From Bacillus sp. B-jedd (GTDB lineage Bacteria; Bacillota; Bacilli; Bacillales; Cytobacillaceae), in assembly GCF_000821085.1 (NCBI RefSeq), contig NZ_CCXR01000001.1, forward strand, positions 2,811,001 to 2,875,000: a stretch of 64,000 nucleotides of DNA, in the 5' to 3' direction. Below are positions 36,829 to 45,908 of this stretch, in pieces (positions within the stretch are counted from its first letter, which is position 1; each line of letters opens with the position of its first letter). The translations under genes and the position numbers were made by a program. The notes under the pieces were generated by a model, which saw only the letters and a list, made by a program, of their open reading frames with translations, made no database searches and had not been told where the DNA came from.

Positions 36829-37986
36829 TTAGGATATTTTTAGTGTATTAATTTTGTCGGGTTTTCTAGTTGAAATTCTTCTCCCTAAACTAACTGATGG
36901 AATCTCTATATATTTGTATGAAAGATAAGATACGACGAAGGTTAAAATATATGACAGAACGTATACCAAAAAGTCAGGAAGTTTATCATGTAACAAGTAA
37001 ATAGTACTTAGAAAAATTGGAACATGTGAAAGATATAAACTATAAGACATTCGCCCAGTAAGATTCAAAAATCGATTGGATAGAATTCTTTTCATTTTAC
37101 TGCTTGATATTACCGTTACAATAAACATTAATGACCCTAATGCAACCCATATTTCCGTAAAGATATCCATCCTTGCAGGTAAGGACACATTAAAGTATTT
37201 AATGAAATTCGGAAGAAACTTAGAGTTTGTAAACAATATAATTGAAAACAATAAAAATGCTACCTTATAAGTGACTGACAGACTTTGAAATCTCTGATTT
37301 AATGTGTCCATGTGTTTCGCTGCCACTGCTCCTAAAATAAACATGAAGGTATACTCCAAAGTATTAAAAAAACTTGTATTGTATCCAATCGAGGGCTGTA
37401 TAGGAATAAAATAGTTTAATCTTCCTATGCCATAAAGAATTAAACCAACCACAATACTAACTTTCCAATTATTTCTAATTACTAGAAGCATAATCAGAGG
37501 GAAAATTATTGAAATCCTCAATTCGTGGACTAAGGACCATATGACAGGGTTAAATGTAGTGGTTGAGAAATCACCTAATAAAAATATATGCTCCAATAAA
37601 ATTTTTGGATTTACAGGCACAGTCCATTTTGCCTGGAACCAGGTACTTAAATCTTTAACTGTACTAATATCAAAGGCTTCACTAAGTGAAAAAGTTATTA
37701 AGATCCAAAATAGATAAGGGATGTATATCCGGAAGAACCTTCTAGTCAAAAAACCGGCATATGGGACCACAGTTTTGTTTAAAAAAGGAAAAGACATCAC
37801 AAAACCACTTAATACAAAAAAAAGAACAACCGCTTCGCTCCCAGCAAAAAAGATATATATTGGTTTCGACATAATCAGTGAATTTATACTCGCTATTATT
37901 ACATATGTCATGAGAAAAAAGTGCCAGTTGACAACCATTAATGCTGCTAATCCTCTTAAAGTGTCTAATTCATCTATTCTCTTCAA
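36829..37986 (-). CDS. OafA-type acyltransferase inserted in the tail module
   Basis: 385 residues from TTG 37986 (GAGGGGGATTACTG upstream). Acyltransferase-3 family: the N-terminal RIDELDTLRGLAALMVVNWHFF carries the R-G-A-V-H signature with the catalytic His, the next loop FVLSGFVMSF and TRRFFRIYIPYLFW are also typical, and about ten membrane helices cover the rest. These enzymes transfer acetyl groups to cell-surface sugars. It is more AT-rich than its neighbours and has its own promoter, so it is a likely moron gene expressed in the lysogen, which could alter the surface used as a phage receptor. Confidence 0.88.
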   Translation of the reverse strand: MKRIDELDTLRGLAALMVVNWHFFLMTYVIIASINSLIMSKPIYIFFAGSEAVVLFFVLSGFVMSFPFLNKTVVPYAGFLTRRFFRIYIPYLFWILITFSLSEAFDISTVKDLSTWFQAKWTVPVNPKILLEHIFLLGDFSTTTFNPVIWSLVHELRISIIFPLIMLLVIRNNWKVSIVVGLILYGIGRLNYFIPIQPSIGYNTSFFNTLEYTFMFILGAVAAKHMDTLNQRFQSLSVTYKVAFLLFSIILFTNSKFLPNFIKYFNVSLPARMDIFTEIWVALGSLMFIVTVISSSKMKRILSNRFLNLTGRMSYSLYLSHVPIFLSTIYLLHDKLPDFLVYVLSYILTFVVSYLSYKYIEIPSVSLGRRISTRKPDKINTLKIS

Positions 37987-38007
37987 CAGTAATCCCCCTC
38001 TACAAAG

Positions 38008-38036
38008 ATTATAACAAATACCATTAGTCTTGTAGA
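38008..38036 (-). promoter_or_regulatory. Own promoter of the acyltransferase gene
   Basis: On the minus strand TCTACA (38031-38036), 17-base spacer, perfect TATAAT (38008-38013), 22 bases before the TTG start. This supports expression independent of the late phage operon. Confidence 0.6.
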
Positions 38037-38096
38037 GGGAGTATTTTTTTGTCATTCCATGTCATAAGTTGATAGATTGCACAAAAACTCCTCATT

Positions 38097-38348
38097 TTAT
38101 ATATCATCTAGCGGTGAATCAGGAGTCCTATAAGCAATAGATTCTTCGTATTCGTACTGAGTAATCCAAGTCTGAGCTTGTGCTCTCTCCGTTTCGAACA
38201 ATGTGAAATTTTTAGATGCATACTCCTTAACCGGTTCATTATACTCTTCTGGAATTCCACTGAAGCCGTCCCGGGTAGTGAACCGCTGCTTTCCATACAA
38301 ATAAATATCTCTTGCATAAGGACCGATTCGAAAGGAATAAACCGCCAT
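38097..38348 (-). CDS. Small tail-region protein
   Basis: 83 residues from ATG 38348 (GGGGTG upstream). Sequence MAVYSFRIGPYARDIYLYGKQ and an acidic C-terminus. It follows the coiled-coil protein gene with a three-base overlap. Small proteins at this place in Bacillus siphophages are associated with tail fibres; family not recognised with certainty. Confidence 0.65.
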   Translation of the reverse strand: MAVYSFRIGPYARDIYLYGKQRFTTRDGFSGIPEEYNEPVKEYASKNFTLFETERAQAQTWITQYEYEESIAYRTPDSPLDDI

Positions 38349-38349
38349 T

Positions 38350-38676
38350 TTATAGCACCCCACTTTCAATCAATGCGTCCATAAGCCCAGCAATGTCAGC
38401 ATTGATTTGTTCGTTTTGTGCCTGAAGGCGCCTGATTTCACGGTCTTTTTCAGCGAGTTGTTCTTCAATAGATGGTGGCGGTGAAGGAATGAATGGATTC
38501 TTCTCTTCCTCTGTGGCGGTTTCAACCCATTTGCCATTCATAAAAACAGGCCTCCAGCATGGCTGGGGGATTTCAGCGAATGTAAAGCCATGAGGGATCT
38601 TTCCTTTTTCCGGGAATAAAGCGTCAAACCCGGGCATCCATTCTCCGGCTTCATTATATGCGTGTGCTAATTTCAT
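38350..38676 (-). CDS. Coiled-coil tail-fibre-associated protein
   Basis: 108 residues. The first part has FAEIPQPCWRPVFMNGKWVE, and the C-terminus is a coiled coil (IEEQLAEKDREIRRLQ and NEQINADIAGL). This layout is like XkdW/small fibre-associated proteins of PBSX-type phages. Twelve bases after the knob-bearing tail protein gene. Confidence 0.65.
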   Translation of the reverse strand: MKLAHAYNEAGEWMPGFDALFPEKGKIPHGFTFAEIPQPCWRPVFMNGKWVETATEEEKNPFIPSPPPSIEEQLAEKDREIRRLQAQNEQINADIAGLMDALIESGVL

Positions 38677-38688
38677 ACAGATTCACTC

Positions 38689-39807
38689 CTATCCTGCTAC
38701 GAAAGCGCAATTAACCCAAACTGACATTGCTGATACTGATTTTCCGTGTAATGTCATAACTCCTGTCGATGGATTTATGCCTATTTTTGCAAGGTGTAAA
38801 TTAATCGAGTTATCAGTCGTCAGGTACATTAGAGTAGTTATTGGTCTATAACCAGCAAAGAGCGTTGCAAAATTAGTCCCTGCAGCGGTAGCCGCATCTA
38901 ACTGCCCCCGAATAATTACAATAGGGCCTATTTTTGTAACATACAACAAATGACCGGGAACAGCTACTGCACCGTTTTGCAATGGAATGTTTATCCAGGT
39001 CGGCGGTTCGTCCGTGATAATTTTTCTCCATGGCTCCCAAACGCCATTATTCTTGTTTCGATAATAGGCGGCGTTAACTCCATCCCTTAAAGCAAGTTGT
39101 GTTTGGTAGTTTACATTATTCCCGGGAAGGTGCAATAATTGCCCCCCACCTAATGTAGTAGGTGCCCCTATACTTGCAGCGCTCCAAGAGTTAAGACCGC
39201 CTTGAGTTATAGTGTCAAGATTGTTAGTTATATTAACAACACTGTTACCAATTCCAAACTTTTTCACCCATTCATAAGTAGCCGAATCTCGTTCCAACGT
39301 ACTTATCCTGCTCCCATCCGTAAACGGGTCCACAAAATCAGGGTTTCGCCTGTCTGTTATTTCAGCATCGTCAATCGTTGACTTCGCTCTAATAACACGA
39401 ACCTCGGCAAGCGGAATTTCTTTAATAAATGTATTGTCGACCGGCACAGGGGAAACCGGATTCTCAGCTGCTGTCCCTTTAACCACAAACGCTTTTATAT
39501 ATCGGTTTTGCTCGGTCATATCCAACCTCAAGACTACTAAATCGATACGATCAAGGGAAGCTTCCGCGGCATCAATCCTCAGTTCTAACGGCTCGGAATT
39601 CTCATACATCCTGCCTTCGATAAAAGCTACTCCTGCACCGACAGTGACTGCCATTTTTGTACCATCAGCAGTGACTGCCAGGTTGTCAGCTTCATTATAT
39701 ATTCCTGATTCTAGGAATTTTGAAAGAACTTTTGACCAATCAGCAGCCGAGTATAACCTTCGGTCACCAATAGCTAAGTTCGAGTCGAAAAAATAATAAT
39801 TTTCCAC
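38689..39807 (-). CDS. Tail fibre/baseplate protein with pyocin-knob-like domain
   Basis: 372 residues from GTG 39807 (GGCGGTGATAAG upstream). The N-terminal 155 residues (YYFFDSNLAIGDRRLYSAAD, then IDAAEASLDRIDLVVLRLD) resemble phage baseplate attachment domains that assemble with the distal tail. The middle section TQLALRDGVNAAYYRNK and GVWEPWRKI matches the pyocin-knob receptor-binding repeat. The C-terminal 90 residues are a beta-rich tip. It probably binds the host surface. Confidence 0.82.
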   Translation of the reverse strand: MENYYFFDSNLAIGDRRLYSAADWSKVLSKFLESGIYNEADNLAVTADGTKMAVTVGAGVAFIEGRMYENSEPLELRIDAAEASLDRIDLVVLRLDMTEQNRYIKAFVVKGTAAENPVSPVPVDNTFIKEIPLAEVRVIRAKSTIDDAEITDRRNPDFVDPFTDGSRISTLERDSATYEWVKKFGIGNSVVNITNNLDTITQGGLNSWSAASIGAPTTLGGGQLLHLPGNNVNYQTQLALRDGVNAAYYRNKNNGVWEPWRKIITDEPPTWINIPLQNGAVAVPGHLLYVTKIGPIVIIRGQLDAATAAGTNFATLFAGYRPITTLMYLTTDNSINLHLAKIGINPSTGVMTLHGKSVSAMSVWVNCAFVAG

Positions 39808-39818
39808 CTTATCACCGC

Positions 39819-40676
39819 CTATACGCCGATGTAGCGTTTTTTGTATTTAATGAGGGCCGAGCCCGGATTTTCAATATCTTCGGATGCAAAGAACAATGCA
39901 TTTTTGCCAGGGGCCAACTGAAAAAATTCTGAATCAGGATCGATGTAGTTGAATACGTTTTGCCTTAATCCATCCGGCTTAATAATCTCTACGGTTTTGT
40001 TACCGAACTCCGTATTCACTTCCAGTACTTCCCCTGAAGCAAGAACACGGTTTACTTTAATGGTTTCACCGGTTGTTTCATTTGTGATAGACGGGCTAGT
40101 TGCAGGCCCGTAAAATACAATAACAACAGGGGTTTTCTCGTCACCATCATTTGAAAGAATTGCTCGGTTCGCCCTTGTCCCAAATTCAATCGGAAACGAA
40201 AAAGGGAACTCGAAGGTTCCCTCCCAAGATGAAAGCGATTCGGAATATTCATCCGCGCTTTGCCAGTATGGATTAGGACATTTTAAATTTATAAAGGAAA
40301 CCTGATATCTTGATTTGCGTGAATTTGGAGGGAATTTCGGTACATGCTCACAGATTGCCCCAATAATTCTAGTGACTAAACCATTTTCATATTTTAAGTA
40401 ACCTTCACCATTTTTAGGATTTAATAATCTTGTAAGTAATTGACGATTTTGTGATAAGTCATTCTGGTGTTTCGCTACAATAGAAATTTCCATACTAATA
40501 TATCGCGGTTCTAATTGGGAATTAATATAAGTGTCTCCATCTTGTCCATAAGCTTGTTGACTTTGAACAGATGCCTCCACATCACCAAGACCATCGATTT
40601 TAGATAAGATAAAAGGCGGACGATGAGAAAACTCGATTGTTTCACCACGAGTATTAATATAGGTTACCTTTTCCAT
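39819..40676 (-). CDS. Distal tail (Dit) family protein
   Basis: 285 residues. The N-terminal strands, INSQLEPRYISMEISI, then LLTRLLNPKNGEGYLKYENG, and YQVSFINLKCPNPYWQS match the siphovirus distal tail protein family, which forms the ring joining the tail tube to the baseplate. It follows the tape-measure gene by four bases. Confidence 0.9.
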   Translation of the reverse strand: MEKVTYINTRGETIEFSHRPPFILSKIDGLGDVEASVQSQQAYGQDGDTYINSQLEPRYISMEISIVAKHQNDLSQNRQLLTRLLNPKNGEGYLKYENGLVTRIIGAICEHVPKFPPNSRKSRYQVSFINLKCPNPYWQSADEYSESLSSWEGTFEFPFSFPIEFGTRANRAILSNDGDEKTPVVIVFYGPATSPSITNETTGETIKVNRVLASGEVLEVNTEFGNKTVEIIKPDGLRQNVFNYIDPDSEFFQLAPGKNALFFASEDIENPGSALIKYKKRYIGV

Positions 40677-40680
40677 TTTC

Positions 40681-43600
40681 TCACCATCCTAGCGCCATTT
40701 CTTGTAATGCTCTCTTATTTAATCTAGCAGTGTCTGAAGGACTTAAAGGAGATGGACTGTTAATGGTTATATGTTGTGTAATGCTAGCATTTTTTGTTCC
40801 ATTAATTCCATTTAGATCTACGATTTCACGACCGCGTTCTCCAACATATGCAAGGCCGGAGTTAAGCACTGTTCCGCCGGTCGCCATGAAAGGCACGTTC
40901 CATTTTCTTAGAATGGCTTCCGTGTCACGATTCGGAATCACCTTGGCACCTGTAGGAAGATTCACTAAGCTAGGACTATTAGCTAAATATAATCCGCCGC
41001 CGATACTCATTAATTCCCGGCCTGCCTCCCCGACCACTGCAAGCCCTCCTGGCGCGAACCTTGTTCCCTTAGCAAAAAAGTTTGGGAGTGCTGCTTTCAA
41101 TCCAGCTTTAATGCCTTGCCATGTCGCGCTCAATGTAACCTTTTTTATTATCGCTTTGCTGACTTTGGTATTTAAATCATCAGCCTTTCCTTTATCGTCC
41201 ACATCGACATTCTTAGTGACGCCTTTTCCCAGCTCTTTGGTCATTGCAGCCGCTTTTCCAGTACCCTCATCAATGCGTTTATTCACCGTTGATTGCTCGC
41301 CTTGAATTTTTTGGATTTCTCCTTTGGCATTTCGATAAAGACCCAGTGACTTAAGTAGATTATCCAGCTCTTTTTGCTGCTCTGTATTTAGGCCACCTTG
41401 GGCATTTTTGACGTTATTCAATTCATTAATACGCGTCTTTGTTTTGGAGATAGCATTATCGAGCTGCTTGATCCCCTCCTGGCCTGTTTGGTTAATGCCC
41501 ACATGAGCCAGTTGCAGGTTGATCATCTTATTGTACAGTTCCTGCGTTTTCTTGATTTCCTGCTCTGATTTCTCGAGACTTTTTTGTTTTTGGCTTACCT
41601 CATCAGCTAGGGCACTGACTTTTTCGTTCTGCTTATTCAGTGCGATTCCCTGATTGGCAATCTCATCGACTAACATATCGGCTTCTTCAACTTTTCCTTG
41701 GTTGATAAGTTGCTGTGCCTCTGCCATGAGTTTGGCATGAGTTTTTTCAATCTCATTCCTAGTTTTAACTGCCTTATCCCTTTCTTGCTCTTTTGCTTTC
41801 AGTTCTTCCAGGGCAGTTATATAATTTCTTATGCTTTCATCGAGTCTGGCTTCCGCTTTGATTCGCTGGTTTTCCAACTCAAGTCGGATATTTTCCCTCA
41901 GCTTTTCGTTTGCTTTTCCTATTGCATTGGTATTGCCGAGAATGACGTTCCCATGATCCGACAAAACCTTGTCCACATTTGGAACCTTGCCAATTAATTG
42001 ATCATTAAGAGTCAGCATTTCAGTAAGTTTTTCGTTTGATAAGCCAGATTTTTTTTGCAAGGCATTTTGTTCATCCGTCAATTTCTTGACTTCTTCAGCC
42101 GTGGCAGCGAACTTCAGTTCATCCTGGATGTCAAGATACCTGAGCAGCTCATCATTGGATAGCTTATTTTTAGCTTTTAAGCTATTGTATTTATCAGCAA
42201 GTCCTTCTAATTCTTGCTGTTCTGTCATTAGGGACTCAGCGTGTTCAAGGTTTATCTCCGCTGCTTTTTTAACAGATTCATTCTTACTGTCGATCATCTT
42301 TTTAACGCCAATAGTCGCTCCCGCTAACAGAGTAAATCCGCCGATTGCCCAGCCTACCGGTCCAGCTAAAACGCCCAAAGCAGCTGTGAGGCCGCCCGCT
42401 CCACCGATTGCACCAGATAAGCCTGCCACTGCTGTAATAGTGCCGCCTATACCACTCAGAATAGATCCGCCAATTACAAGCAAAGGCCCTGCTGCGGCAA
42501 CCAGTCCGCCAATGGTAATAATCATCTTTTTCGTTTTATCATCAGCTTCGCCAAAAGATTTCACCAAGGGCTTTAGTTTATCTATGCCATCTTTCACTAT
42601 TGGGATGAAATGACCACCCATTTGAATACCAAGATCTTTCACGTTATTCCACATGATTTTTATCTGGGAAGCTGTTGTCTTATAGCGTTGTTGCGCTTCA
42701 TTTGTTAATGCTGAATTTTCCTTCCAAGCATCAGATGATATTGAAACAGACTTGGCTAACAAATCACCCGCTCCGGCAAGTCGTAGCATGGTATCTTGTT
42801 CACGGATTCCCTTAATGCCTAGGTAACCGAGTATTTCGGCTAAATTTTTACCCTCTTTTCCGGATTTACCTAAGCCCTGCACAAACATATCCATAGCTTT
42901 AACCGGCTCGTCCTTCCAGGCTTTTGCAAATACTTTTGAAGATACTCCCGCCTCTTTTGCAAACAGATCAAGCTTCTTGTCTCCATCCATGACCGCAGTA
43001 TTGATTTTTTTCATGACCATGGACATCGCTGTTCCACCCGCTTCCGCTTCAATACCAACGGAAGACATGGCCCCAGCAAGCGCCATTATATCGGATTCCG
43101 TCATTCCAACTTGCGCGCCTACCCCGGCAAGCCTCATGCCCATGGACACAATCTCTGCCTCTGTAGTAGCCAAATTGTTCCCGAGCGCAACAACGGAACT
43201 TCCTAATTTATCAAAACTATTTTGAGGCATTTGCACGATGTTAGCGAACCTGGCAAACTCTGTTGCCGCCTGTTCACGTGCTAAGTTTGTGGATTCGCCT
43301 AAATCGATGATTGTACGGGAAAAGCTTAAAATATTCTCTTCCGCGATTCCCAACTGCCCTGCTGATTCTGCAACAGCCGCAATTTCTTCCGCACTGGTTG
43401 GCAATTCCTTGGCCATGCCCCTTATGCCTTTTTCAAGCTTTTTGAAACCTTCTTCGCTAGTATCAACCGTCTTTCTAACGCCAGCAAAAGCACTTTCAAA
43501 ATCAACGGCAGTTTTAAAGGCTGCAGTTCCTAATGCAATAATCGGAGCTGTAACCTTCATGGATAAATCCTTGCCTATTGATGTCATCTTATCGCCAACA

Positions 43601-44028
43601 GCCGTAAACTTGGCGCCTACCGGTGCTAACTTTTCCGAAAACTGTGTCCAGGATGAGGACTGGATCTTCAGTGCGGCATCTACCTCTTTCAACTCGGCTT
43701 CCAACTTGTTAAATTGCGCCTGGGCATCGTTGACCTTTTTGGCCTGCCTTTCCAGTTGGGCTTCATTTGCCTTTCCGCTTTCGACCATCTCATCATATTT
43801 TTTACGGGTTTCGGTCAATTTGATTTTCGATGCTTCAAGCGATCGGGACAGAATATCCTTCTTTGATTTCAAACCATCGAGGCTTTTCCCATAATCCGCG
43901 CCCTTTACCTTGACCGCCTTTAGCTCAGAGCCCATCGACCTCAGATTCCGGTCTACCTGGGATATGCTACCGTTGAAATTCGAAGCATCCAAGGATAAAG
44001 ATACCGATAAACTGCCGATTTCAGCCAT
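40681..44028 (-). CDS. Tail tape-measure protein
   Basis: About 1115 residues. It sets the tail length and is ejected with DNA. The N-terminal SLSVSLSLDASNFNGSISQV and the coiled coil to about residue 130 are typical, followed by the TP901-type core (AFAGVRKTVDTSEEGFKKLE, then ELPTSAEEIAAVAESAGQLG), a hydrophobic Gly-rich membrane region (about 510-580) and long coiled coils. ATG 44028 is preferred over GTG 44037 on spacing to AAGGCGGGTG. The length predicts a tail of roughly 1100 residues times 1.5 Angstrom, about 165 nm. Confidence 0.95.
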   Translation of the reverse strand: MAEIGSLSVSLSLDASNFNGSISQVDRNLRSMGSELKAVKVKGADYGKSLDGLKSKKDILSRSLEASKIKLTETRKKYDEMVESGKANEAQLERQAKKVNDAQAQFNKLEAELKEVDAALKIQSSSWTQFSEKLAPVGAKFTAVGDKMTSIGKDLSMKVTAPIIALGTAAFKTAVDFESAFAGVRKTVDTSEEGFKKLEKGIRGMAKELPTSAEEIAAVAESAGQLGIAEENILSFSRTIIDLGESTNLAREQAATEFARFANIVQMPQNSFDKLGSSVVALGNNLATTEAEIVSMGMRLAGVGAQVGMTESDIMALAGAMSSVGIEAEAGGTAMSMVMKKINTAVMDGDKKLDLFAKEAGVSSKVFAKAWKDEPVKAMDMFVQGLGKSGKEGKNLAEILGYLGIKGIREQDTMLRLAGAGDLLAKSVSISSDAWKENSALTNEAQQRYKTTASQIKIMWNNVKDLGIQMGGHFIPIVKDGIDKLKPLVKSFGEADDKTKKMIITIGGLVAAAGPLLVIGGSILSGIGGTITAVAGLSGAIGGAGGLTAALGVLAGPVGWAIGGFTLLAGATIGVKKMIDSKNESVKKAAEINLEHAESLMTEQQELEGLADKYNSLKAKNKLSNDELLRYLDIQDELKFAATAEEVKKLTDEQNALQKKSGLSNEKLTEMLTLNDQLIGKVPNVDKVLSDHGNVILGNTNAIGKANEKLRENIRLELENQRIKAEARLDESIRNYITALEELKAKEQERDKAVKTRNEIEKTHAKLMAEAQQLINQGKVEEADMLVDEIANQGIALNKQNEKVSALADEVSQKQKSLEKSEQEIKKTQELYNKMINLQLAHVGINQTGQEGIKQLDNAISKTKTRINELNNVKNAQGGLNTEQQKELDNLLKSLGLYRNAKGEIQKIQGEQSTVNKRIDEGTGKAAAMTKELGKGVTKNVDVDDKGKADDLNTKVSKAIIKKVTLSATWQGIKAGLKAALPNFFAKGTRFAPGGLAVVGEAGRELMSIGGGLYLANSPSLVNLPTGAKVIPNRDTEAILRKWNVPFMATGGTVLNSGLAYVGERGREIVDLNGINGTKNASITQHITINSPSPLSPSDTARLNKRALQEMALGW

Positions 44029-44044
44029 TTCACTCACCCGCCTT

Positions 44045-44517
44045 TTACAGCCAATCTAAATCATCCGCTGTGATATATTCCGTTTCAATTATGTTCAATT
44101 CAAGCCAGAATTTTATGTCCAATTCATCGATTTCGGGAAGTTTATACCCTTCACGCATACGCTCGCGATACCAGTCCTTTATCCAAGCGTATCCGTCAAA
44201 GTCCGTTACTTCCCCGGTGCGTTTCCCTCATCACTTTCAATCTGCAAGCCACCTAGACTCAAAACCTCGTTAAAAATCCTCATAGCTTCGGACTGTAGGT
44301 TGGCGACCGCCAGACCATCCCATACCTCATCAACAGTAAATTGTCTGTCAAAGGCAACAACCACAAATTCAACGAGTTTATCGAATAGTTCCTCGGATAT
44401 TTCGTTGATCGTTTTCATTTCTTTATTTAACTTGAGCGCGTTCTTAAAAATACGAGCTTTTACAAAATCATTGGTATATGTTTTTTCCTTGCCATCGATA
44501 ATCAATGTGATCTGCAT
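44045..44517 (-). CDS. Tail assembly chaperone gpGT, product of a -1 frameshift
   Basis: The short chaperone frame (44206-44517) is joined to a second frame (to the TAA at 44045) by a -1 shift at the heptamer G GGA AAC (44221-44227 on the minus strand). After the shift the product continues RTGEVTDFDGYAWIKDW and ends ITADDLDWL, adding about 59 residues. The T frame is open from just before the slippery site and closed by TGA upstream of it, with no start of its own, exactly as in lambda gpG/gpGT. The fusion recruits tail-tube subunits to the tape measure. Confidence 0.85.
44206..44517 (-). CDS. Tail assembly chaperone gpG (unshifted product)
   Basis: 103 residues. A short, mostly helical protein between the tail tube and the tape-measure genes, the constant position of the siphovirus tail chaperone. 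It begins MQITLIIDGKEKTYTNDF, the usual beta-hairpin start of this family, and ends SDEGNAPGK. GGAGGGAAAAGA precedes the ATG. Most ribosomes make this form; a few shift at 44221-44227 to make gpGT. Confidence 0.88.
   Translation of the reverse strand: MQITLIIDGKEKTYTNDFVKARIFKNALKLNKEMKTINEISEELFDKLVEFVVVAFDRQFTVDEVWDGLAVANLQSEAMRIFNEVLSLGGLQIESDEGNAPGK
44221..44227 (-). promoter_or_regulatory. Programmed -1 frameshift heptamer GGGAAAC
   Basis: It has the X XXY YYZ form, aligned G GGA AAC with the zero frame. The stop of the zero frame lies 12 bases downstream. Confidence 0.85.
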
Positions 44518-44547
44518 TCTTTTCCCTCCAACTGGTAATCAAATTAA

Positions 44548-44572
44548 AAAAGGAGGTACTGGACCTCCTTCT
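44548..44572 (-). terminator. Hairpin after the tail-tube gene
   Basis: AAGGAGGT pairs with ACCTCCTT over a short loop and is followed by a run of six T on the minus strand. A leaky terminator here would make the abundant tail-tube mRNA exceed the downstream tail mRNA. Confidence 0.75.
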
Positions 44573-44574
44573 CT

Positions 44575-45147
44575 TTAAGGTGCTGGAACAGTATTCGGCT
44601 TTTTGACAGATGCGAAGAAGGAACTAGCTGTTTCTGTTACTCCCTCATCATCGGTGCGAACAGAGTATTTTAACAATCCATCTTCCAGTGGGATTGCCTC
44701 CCCGCTGAAGCCGGATTGTTTGTAAGTGATTTCCCCTTTTCGCTTTGTGGCATTTGCTTCTTCAGTCGGCTTGAATTTTGCTTTGTAAAGCCATACAAGC
44801 TTCGAGCCGCTTTCAAAGCCTACTGCAAGGTAATTGGGATTGTCATTGACGTTTACAATAAGGCCTTTTTCTGCTGATAGTTCATGACCGTACCAATCCG
44901 CCTGTACTTCCGTTGGCAGGTCTGCGACTGAGCCCGCTATAGTGATAGTATCGAACTGAACTTCATTCGCAACAACCTGATCGCCGGCATCAAACGAAGC
45001 TTCAGAAAAGTTTGGCGTTAATGTCAGTTCAATTGGCATTGTGAGGGTTTTAACCTCACCGTGAGTCTCGGTAGCCTCGTCGGTCATAACCGCATAGTGT
45101 AGTCGTTTCAGACTTACTTTTTGCACTTTTTCTTTTACTGGATTCAT
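44575..45147 (-). CDS. Major tail (tube) protein
   Basis: 190 residues, phi13/lambda gpV-like tube subunit: VSLKRLHYAVMTDE at the start, then LTMPIELTLTPNFSEASFDAGD and TYKQSGFSGEAIPLEDG. It polymerises around the tape measure. GGAGGTACAATA precedes the ATG. Confidence 0.9.
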   Translation of the reverse strand: MNPVKEKVQKVSLKRLHYAVMTDEATETHGEVKTLTMPIELTLTPNFSEASFDAGDQVVANEVQFDTITIAGSVADLPTEVQADWYGHELSAEKGLIVNVNDNPNYLAVGFESGSKLVWLYKAKFKPTEEANATKRKGEITYKQSGFSGEAIPLEDGLLKYSVRTDDEGVTETASSFFASVKKPNTVPAP

Positions 45148-45159
45148 TATTGTACCTCC

Positions 45160-45504
45160 TTAGTACTCATCAATATATCTGAACCTTAGAACTTTATTAA
45201 AATGGGAATCTCCATCCGTGTAGGGACCGTCATATTCAGATGTCCGTTCAAATCCTGCTTGTTCCAAAGTTGTCCTCACCTTGTTGACAAGCTGTGTATA
45301 ATTCCCTTTTGACCATATGTTTACCTGAATCAGCCTTTCAGTTGTCAATTCTTTGTCGGCTGCTTCCATCTCTGGCCCTGTATGGTACTCCAAAAAGGTA
45401 ACGTACTGGCTTGGGGGAGTCGCCCCCGCTGGATAAGCTTGAAAGACTACAGGAACGCCCACACTTGAAAGCGTAGAGGTAACATACTCAACTATATCCC
45501 TCAC
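45160..45504 (-). CDS. Tail completion (terminator) protein
   Basis: 114 residues, of the group with DUF3168/gp17-like tail completion proteins: VEYVTSTLSSVGVPVVFQAYP at the start, QYVTFLEYHT and IQVNIWSKGNYTQLV. It caps the tail and joins it to the head connector. GTG 45504 overlaps the stop of the upstream gene by four bases. Confidence 0.82.
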   Translation of the reverse strand: MRDIVEYVTSTLSSVGVPVVFQAYPAGATPPSQYVTFLEYHTGPEMEAADKELTTERLIQVNIWSKGNYTQLVNKVRTTLEQAGFERTSEYDGPYTDGDSHFNKVLRFRYIDEY

Positions 45505-45908
45505 AGTCCCAGCCCCTTCTTCAGCTCGTCAGCCATCGCCTGCTGCGCTTCATCTTTGCTCTTTTCATATCCGCGACTAAAAAAGGGGTTCGGTGCTGTG
45601 GGGCCCCATTTCACGATTCGTCCATTTCTCATTACTGTGGAGCCGCCACTTCTCCCGAACTCTACCAAGTGTCCGTGATAAGCCCTACCCGTGTGGACAT
45701 GGGCTTCACCATTCTTCGGTCGCTTCAGTTTTATTTGACTTTTGAGTGAACTTTTGTGTTCCCCTCGTCCAACTGGTGCTTCCTCTTGCACGGCTTCCTG
45801 GACGACCTTTCCCGCCTTTGTCAGTGCTTTGTTTTCAATTGACTCATCCACATTCAACTGCGCCATGTTGCGTAGTAAATCCTCGAGCCCAGATATATCA
45901 ACCTGCAT
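45501..45908 (-). CDS. HK97 gp10-like neck protein
   Basis: 135 residues. The family signs are GLEDLLRNMAQL at the start, ALTKAGKVVQEAVQEEAPV in the first helix and YHGHLVEFG, followed by NPFFSRGYEKSKDEA. Head-tail joining protein. GGGAGGTGCTTTGA precedes the ATG. Confidence 0.9.
   Translation of the reverse strand: MQVDISGLEDLLRNMAQLNVDESIENKALTKAGKVVQEAVQEEAPVGRGEHKSSLKSQIKLKRPKNGEAHVHTGRAYHGHLVEFGRSGGSTVMRNGRIVKWGPTAPNPFFSRGYEKSKDEAQQAMADELKKGLGL

Noticed and set aside
43238..43894. A 218-residue plus-strand frame opposite the tape-measure gene
   Set aside because: It is antisense to a strongly supported gene and is rich in Ser, Ala and Phe as expected from a shadow of a coiled coil.
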